DNA from: Nageia nagi
Taxonomy: Eukaryota > Pinophyta
Length of the DNA: 64,000 bases
Reading direction: 5' to 3'
NCBI GenBank assembly: GCA_050084985.1
Contig: JBITNC010000001.1
Location: 101,804,001-101,868,000 of the forward strand
The stretch's first letter is position 1; every line of letters begins with the position of its first letter. Under the pieces are notes generated by a model that did not search any database, was not told the DNA's origin, and saw nothing but the letters and a program-made list of their open reading frames with translations. A program made the position numbers and the translations under genes. Below, piece by piece: positions 56,801 to 64,000 of this stretch.

Positions 56801-59800
56801 CAATTCACATGACTCTATGTAAATATAAGTCTATTGCATGTAGGTGTTAAATTGAATCCCTTGAAGAACATCATTTTTAATTGACCCATCCCTCAAATTG
56901 TGACAAATGGTCAAAGATACATTTCAATTAGTGAATGATCTATGGAAATTGTGTTCCCATGCTATTTTGGAATGAACATTTTATGGAGGGAAGAGGAAGA
57001 GGAATAGGATGGATGACTAAATCTTTATTTGAAGAAAAAGATTGAATTGATTGCATGCATCATGTTCCTTCCAATGTAGTAATGGGATTGGGAGGGGATA
57101 AGTTGGCCATGTGCTACTTAGTAAGGGTTGAAAGCCCTTTTTAATTGGAAGCCTTGGATGCCATGTGACCATGTACATTGCATCTCATGCTAAGAAATAA
57201 AGCACTTTTCACCTACATCATGAGGATGGGTGTCTGCACTCTCCCTAGCTTTTGATTATAAGACAATAATTTATTTACATTCTTTTAAGATCTAAGAATA
57301 ATATTTTTTGACACACGCCCTTTTCTTATGGGATACAAGAGTTTTACAGCTAAGAGTTATGGTATTAGGATATGAGAAGTTTTTTCAATCATTATCTCAT
57401 CGAATAATTGATTATTGTAAATAAATTTTGAAATATTTTTAGATAGTTTACAAGTATGCTAATGATGTTGTTCTAGAAATGTTATGCTATCTCAAAATTA
57501 GAATGATAAAAAGGTAAAGATTCTCATCCTAATTCAAGGAGTGATTTTTTAGGTTTCAATGGTATCATCAATGAATATGATGAATAAATATTACAAACAA
57601 ATATAAATATTGAATAATGAATTATATCTAGGATAATTTATGCTTTGTTTCTCTGATAGCTTCACTTCTAGACTTTGAAGACAAAGTGAGATTGCAAGTT
57701 GTAAATGGCATATGTGACCTAGTGAAATTTGACCCTAGATATGTGTCTTTTTAAATTATTATGAATGTTGCAAAGCATTTATGTGACAAGAACGTATTTT
57801 TCCTATTGCCTTTTTTCTTAAATGCTTTCTTATCTTCCATTTTTGGCTATTTCTTCTTTTGTTTATTGATGCTAAACTTTGTATATAGGTTTATGTGTGA
57901 AAGAAAACTCTTCAACAACTTATGAAAGTTTATAAGGCTTATTGCATGAAATGCTTAGAGGGATATATTGCATGAAGTGAGCAATTTGAATGGATTCCAA
58001 GTAAAATTATAATTTCTTGTCATTTAGGTGTGGTTGGGTCCAATTCTACCTTTGTTATGTAAATACATACATAGTTTTCTAAGGATCTAATAAATTCTTA
58101 TCATTTCTATGAATATATTGTTTTTTTGGTGCTAGGTTACCAGGAATGGATCTTATGTTTGTATAAGAACTATTTATAGTTTAGCTTGCTACATATGAGA
58201 GAATCCAACATTGGATTTTAATGTTCTTAGTCTTTTTTCCTAGTGATATTCAAGCTCTAGAGCTTATTTTATCTCACAAGCAAAGGTATATCTAGCCCTC
58301 AATCAAAAGGGGATAATATCATGTGATGTTTTTATAAGTAACCTCTTGGTAATGTTTTAGGTTACAACATGAAATGTAAATATATCTATCCCTCTGTAAA
58401 AATTCAAAGGTAGTATTAATTGCTAATTTGGTATTATTCAACTCATTATGCTTTGCAGTGTTGCATGATTTTTTACTTGAGGCCTTTATTTTTTGCCAAT
58501 ATATTTATTAATTGTTCCCTATAAAACATCTACATAATTCTAAATGATGAATAACAATATCAATATACCCATTCAATTTATTTTCACATCATATTAATTG
58601 TTCCCTGTAAAACATCTCCATAATTATAAATGATGAATAATGATATCAATATACTCATTCAACTTATTTTCACATCATGTAAGATGGTTGGAGCTTGTAC
58701 GTAATTAACTTTTCCATATTTTCTATTGTATTATTTTCTTCTATATGATAACTTTTGGTTTATTTTCTAAAAAATAGTGTAGAAAACAAGCAACTCTATT
58801 TTATAAATGTTAAGAGAATGACTTCAGGCTAGATATGGATAGAGAAAAGTCAGAATCATATTTTATAGATATTAACACCAATGTAATAATTCATCATAGC
58901 TTTCTCATGTGAAACATATATGGTAAGATGTAAAATTCAACAACTTTTGCATCAACAGTTGTTTTATATTATTCATCTCATATTGTTGATATTCATGCAT
59001 AAAGTGTTATACCTGAAGGGTTTTACAATAAGCAATGCTTATAGTCACAATTTGAATAAATATCAAATCAGAATGCACCAAAAAATCTCCTACCTTCCTT
59101 AGCTAATGAACCAACAAAAGACAAGAAAATGGTAATGTGTTGTTGTTTGAACCATAGCTATGAAATTCAACAAGTAGTTAGTTTTTGGATTGAATATTTA
59201 TGAATTCAATGCAAATCAACAATTGAGAAAGATTCAAGAAAAATTAGAGTCTAAAAATATGCAATTTTTTCTAACTAATTACCAAATAATCATTGTTTAA
59301 TATATTTTATATAATTTAATATATTTCTTTTTGTATTTTTAGTTTGATTCTTTTTTTCCGCATATTCTTTGAATGGTATAATTTCAAAAGTTTGAACCTA
59401 AAAAAATATTTTTTTATACTTGATATCAAAGAGCAATTGTTGTCTCTAGCCATGTATGAGAAGAGGGGGTCTTTAAAGCCCTAAATTCCACTTTTGTAGA
59501 GAGGGGCTTTTTCAATGAACTTATAAAATTTGACAAACATTTGTTTGGCATTCATGAATATTGTTAATCAAGTTCTATATGTATAAAAGTTTGTCGTTGG
59601 GATTGGAAACATTCATAAAAATGAGAATGTTGATTTAATTCAAGATTAAAATATAGCTTAATTATCATCTAACATCATTTGATTAATGTTATTGTGTTAT
59701 GCTCATTGTTTTACATTGTATCTTTCTTTTTTTTTTGAACTTTCTTATTGCCTAAAGTTTGAAATGTGAATTAGAATAGCCTTTATTTATATAATTTGAA

Positions 59801-59820
59801 ATTATAATTTTTTCTTAAAA
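56801..59820. other. No gene recognised
   Basis: Three kb of AT-rich sequence with only short random frames. The tandem duplication at 58508 is the only structure I found. Confidence 0.5.
58508..58679. repeat. 86-bp tandem duplication
   Basis: TTAATTGTTCCCTATAAAAC... through ATTTTCACATCATA is repeated at 58594 with about seven changes. Confidence 0.9.
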
Positions 59821-60126
59821 TCAACCATTCTCCCAACCCTTTAGTTTCTTAGTAATTGAAGCTCCAGATAGACACCATGGCCAGATAACAATAGGAGTAG
59901 GATCCTTAAATGATATCCCACCAACCAAAGATAATCCATGAGGAATGTATTCCTTAGCTGTAACTTCAAATGGTTCCCACATAGTCTGGGGAAAGGCCTC
60001 GAACAACAAAGGGAGATTTAGCTTCATAGGGAGTCCTCCTTCCCTGATCCTAGCAACTGATGGATCCTCCTCCATGAAAATGGGGAGCTTTATAAAGAGA
60101 GAGATCCCATCAGTGTTAAACATCAA
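59821..60126 (-). CDS. Unclassified 101-codon frame
   Basis: The frame starts MMFNTDGISLFIKLPIFMEE and continues through an EGGLPMKLNLPLLFEAFPQT segment to LKGWENG. Composition is protein-like (ordinary mix of residues, Trp/Pro present). The frame upstream (FRFRRIEEVL) also seems related. No family is recognised. It sits to the left of the SINE-like element and is not LINE RT. It could be part of an element's ORF1 or a broken gene. Confidence 0.35.
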   Translation of the reverse strand: MMFNTDGISLFIKLPIFMEEDPSVARIREGGLPMKLNLPLLFEAFPQTMWEPFEVTAKEYIPHGLSLVGGISFKDPTPIVIWPWCLSGASITKKLKGWENG

Positions 60127-60404
60127 AACCTCCTCAATCCTTCGAAACCTAAACTACACACAACCACCTTTGATTAGCCACTACCATAATCATCTTCCAA
60201 AAAGGAGTCTATAGCATCCTCTCTACCTAGGCCACATATGTAGCTAGAACAATCTTTACCACCATCAACAAACCCATCTTGGCCCTTAAAAATATTGCAA
60301 TGCCAAGTCATCTCTATCTCCCCTAGAGCAAACTAAAACTCTAGCAGAGCCATTTTTTTCCTAAAAAATATTAGGGTAAACATATGAAGAATATATATCC
60401 ATGT

Positions 60405-60597
60405 GCATGTAGTGGGGAGTTATTATAACCTACTATGTAGAAAACCCTGATCGTACACAACCAGCACCTAAATTTTTACCACTTCCTTTATTACCCCTCC
60501 ACATGGGTATAACTTCCTCTCTTATCTTATGGGATTGGAACCCATGACCTCCCAAAGGAGACCAAAAACCCTTACCACTACACAATTACCTTATGTA
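60405..60597 (-). mobile_element. Candidate tRNA-derived SINE
   Basis: On the minus strand TGTGTAGTGGTAAGG (about 60571-60585) resembles a Pol III A box, and GGGTTCCAATCCC (60531-60543) fits the B box GGTTCRANNCC, with about 30 nt between. GGGAGGTCATGGGTTCCAAT is a typical plant SINE head. The body runs into AGTGGTAAAAATTTAGGTGC and GTACGATCAGGG. No target duplication was found. It abuts the 3' break of LINE C. Confidence 0.55.
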
Positions 60598-60599
60598 TT

Positions 60600-62235
60600 C
60601 ATAGAGGTTTAAGTTTATTAGCAAGAGTTTTTGTCATAATTTTGCACAAAACAATGCATAAACTTATTGGGAAAAAGTTCTTGAATTCCTTTGCATTGGG
60701 AACTTTGGAGATCAACACTAAAAAAAGTGGTATTCTAAGATTTAAAAATTTTAACAGAAGTTTGTAATTCTTAAATCACTAACAATGCCTCCTTCCCTAC
60801 AATGTGCTAAAAGGATTGAAAACAAATTAATATTAAATTCATTTGGTCTAGGGGACTTATTATGGGCCAAGGAGAAGATTGTAGTTTTAATCTCAATAAA
60901 AGAAAATAGCCCAATTAACCTTTTATTATCTTCATCAGATATCAAACATTGGATATGCTCAAGTATTCCATCCATGATATTTTCTCAAGAGTGGAATCAA
61001 GGGATAAAATATTTTGAAAAAAAGTTTACCCTAATTTCTTTAGTTTGTGTCAATTCCTACTTCAACATACCTTGGTCATTCTTAATCTCATTAATTTTAT
61101 TTATTTATCTATACTTAAAGGTTATCATTTTGAAAAATCTAATGTTAGGGTCACTCGTTTATAACCAATTCACCCTATATTTCTTCCTTTAGATATTTTC
61201 TTCATGTACTAAGGTATTGTGGAACTTAAATAGAGCCTATTTTTCTTTTATTATGATCTTTGGAGAAATCTCAAGTGTTTCAATCCATTCACCAATTTCC
61301 CTAGTTTTATATTTAATTTGAGCCTTATCATGTTGAACTTTACCAAATACCTCCTTATTCCATAATCTTAGTTTGAGCTTAATATGTTGGAGTTTCTTAA
61401 TAAGGGAGAACATCCAAGTCCCATGGACAACAACATTTCACCATTCTTGAATCTTAACTTCCATACCTAGGTGATCAAGCTACATGTTCTCAAATTTTAA
61501 AGGTGTTCTCCTTGGAATCTAAACCTCAAATTCTAATAAAAAGGGATTATGGTAAGAACCAATTCTAGGTAAGGACTTCATGTGGTAGTTTGGAAAAATT
61601 TTGATCTAGGAATGGAAACCAAAATTCTATCCAAATGAATCATGATTAAATCAGAGTAAACCCTTTGGTTAGTCCATGAATATTTGCACCCATGCAATTC
61701 AAGATCAATCAACCCAGAGCTACTATTGTGAAGATCACTCATGCTAATTAGTTGGGGGGCATCTAGGATACATCCTAGTTTTTCATTTGAATGAAGGAGG
61801 TAGTTAAAATCCTCAACCATCATCCAAGGGTCCCCCAAATTACTATTTAATAAGCTACTAAGTTATCCCCACAATCTTCTCCTTTACAAGACATAATTAG
61901 GAGCATAGACATTTACAATATGAAACTTTACTTCTAAGACCTTATCCATAAAATTTAGGTAGATCAAATTACAAGAGGAAAAAGATAACTCTCCAATTAA
62001 TTCTCCATATTCCATAGAGTCATCAAACCACTAGAGCTTCCATGGGTCAAAATAGATTCCATCCCAATAGTCTTCCAACTCAATTTTTGATGATATAAGC
62101 GTTACCATGCCTAATTTGTATTTCTTACAATAATAATACATCAAGATTATAATTTCTATAGTCATCTCGTAGAGGTCTATAATTAGAGAGGGAATTCAAC
62201 CCCTTCACACTCTAGGAGATAACAATCATTTTGAA
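60600..62235 (-). mobile_element. LINE C fragment: endonuclease and start of RT
   Basis: The endonuclease starts at about 62232 (MIVIS-SVKGLNSLSNYRPL, the WNVRGLN motif with Trp lost). It continues with DVLLL-EIQIRHG (QETK degraded), PWMMVEDFNYLLHSNEKLG (GDFN is EDFN) and KYSWTNQRVYSDLIMIHLDR. The connector follows, with KLKLRLWNKEVFGKVQHDKA. RT opens with LISDEDNKRLIGLFSFIEIK and SLAHNKSPRPNEF (normally APGPDGF), then LANKLKPL. It is cut at about 60600, beside the SINE-like unit. Inactive. Confidence 0.85.
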
Positions 62236-64000
62236 CCAATTTTTCAGTGTTGCTCTACCCCTAAAATTAGTAGTGGATTGTTGCCCATTTGCAACATCCT
62301 TGGTGCTTTCTTTCTCCCAAAATTCACTACATGCTAACATTAATCTTTATTAGTATTAATTATATGTCATTCATTATCTATGTGAGATCAAAATTAGGCC
62401 CCATTACCAAAACTATTTGAATTCTTAGTTCATCTATTTAATCTATTTATTTCCATTAAAGGTTGTAATATGAGATATCAAGATTTTAATTAGTCTTTGA
62501 ACCTCATTAAATATGTTTTATTTTATTTTTTCTTTACTACATAATGTTTTCACCTTTAGTACATTGTACTTATTGATAACTTTATCCCATTATTCAAAAT
62601 CATGGTTTATTACTTTATTTTTATCCTTTGAACCATTTAATTATGGACATCCATTGATAAATTACCATGATTAACCATATTATAAATAATTATTTTGTTG
62701 TATTATATTATTATCTACTCTAAATTATTTATCATCATTTTAAATGTCTTGAATTAGATATACTCTATCCCTTTTAAATACATTAAATCATGATGTCAAT
62801 TATTTACACATACACATAATGCTATTAAAATAATTTATTAAAAATACCACATAAACTATAAGAAATAAATAGTATTTCATAGCATTCACATTGGATACAA
62901 GATTTAGAGTGGTAAATCCTCTTGGCATAGGGGTAAGATCCACTTGGTAGCAAAAACTATTGATCTTGCAAATAATATAATTTATTAATTTTAAATAATC
63001 AATGTACATTCTTCTCAAGGCTAATAAAGATATTGTCGTATATTTTATTATGCTTTTGCAATTCTGCTATATCATTTAAATCCCAATGGATCCTCTACCT
63101 ATTATATGAAATATTTAACTTTTCTAAAATAAGCTTCTAGTTTCTAAATAGCTAGTGTACAATTTATTTTTGTTGTTCAAAAATTAATGGCATCTTTTAC
63201 AATATGTAATACTTGTGTACAATCCCTACATACATAGATGTATTTCCTTTATTGTATAAAACCAAGTATGCACTTAAATTATAAAAACTATATGCAAGTT
63301 ATTTAACTATACAAGTTTAACCCTTATATGGTTCTCTTTTTATAAAAAATAATCTATCTCTAAATATTTCTCATGGGATCTTCTGCCTACACATGGTTTA
63401 AGGCTAAGCATGAACTCAAAAATAAACTATATGACCATAACCAAATTGTAGACAAGTTCCATGGCCTTTTATATGTAACCAATGCAAACTATATTTACAT
63501 TAACCTAATCTATTTTGAAAAGGTCTATTCATCTAGGTTATTACTTGGTACTTGCTAAACTTCTTGTGTGCAAGTAATGGACCTATAATTTCTATTAATG
63601 CAAACAAATATGTTAAGCCTAAGCTTGGAGCTCTCAACCAACATCATGACGTCCAAAAGACTTATGGATCAAAACAAACACATGAATATTGACATAACAT
63701 GAAATATAATGGTTGTGCGTATGATCTCAATGAAAACCATATATTTTTAAAAATGCAAATATGGTTTCTTTCTGATATGGGTATCATTATTCATTTTTTA
63801 TATTTCTAAATATAATGAAGATTTTATACCATACCTAGTCTAAATAAAGAACATAAACATATCAATGTCACTCTTACAATTATGTCTAATTCAAATAGTA
63901 ACCATAAAGTATTGCAAGATGCATTAACAACCTAGAATCTTCTTTCGTAGCCTATGTATACTATCACTTGGAAATATAATCAAACAATGAGAAAAACCTA
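62236..64000. other. No gene recognised
   Basis: AT-rich sequence with only short frames (longest 72 codons), no repeats that I could identify. Confidence 0.5.

Noticed and set aside
56801-59820. Possible gene in a 3-kb low-repeat stretch
   Set aside because: No frame over about 60 codons, no splice-like organisation and no recognisable protein motif.

Overview
The window reads as nuclear DNA of a seed plant with a large, repeat-filled genome. A gymnosperm is my best guess, but that is inference. The DNA is AT-rich. It carries plant-type initiator-Met and Phe tRNA genes, pieces of plant PPR genes, and many old retrotransposons full of stop codons. I see no complete, clearly functional protein-coding gene. 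The features most likely to be active are the tRNA genes.

Layout. 0-2.3 kb: a decayed PPR locus broken by two solo LTRs. 5.3-6.5 kb: a CACTA-like DNA transposon carrying a PPR fragment. 6.6-11.3 kb: a Ty3/gypsy gag remnant, a diverged ~49-bp tandem array and a decayed ORF of unknown family. 12.3-13.3 kb: eight tandem units, each built around an imperfect palindrome. 13.8-14.7 kb: an OTU-protease-like pseudogene with a 21-bp in-frame repeat. 14.8-17 kb: a less decayed, CpG-richer stretch with a promoter-like site. 17-30.3 kb: three diverged copies of a segment holding a PPR pseudogene, then tRNA-iMet and tRNA-Phe. In all there are four iMet-type and three Phe genes, all on the minus strand, interrupted by a LINE whose 5' half is inverted.

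30.3-33 kb: a candidate first exon of a small secreted protein, then a 5'-truncated LINE with 16-17 bp target duplications and a second LINE tail facing it. 36-37 kb: gypsy pol debris. 37.4-55.7 kb: a nested structure in which a minus-strand LINE is split by a full-length copia element (5-bp duplication TATTG) and also by a 6.7-kb LTR element with no recognisable coding region (duplication ATGAA). 56-56.8 kb: more PPR debris. 60.4-62.2 kb: a candidate tRNA-derived SINE beside a LINE endonuclease/RT fragment. The remaining stretches hold nothing I recognise.

Themes. PPR fragments occur at six places, at least one inside a DNA transposon. The LTR elements prime from initiator tRNA-Met, whose genes lie in the same window. 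Successive insertions can be ordered from nesting and target duplications.
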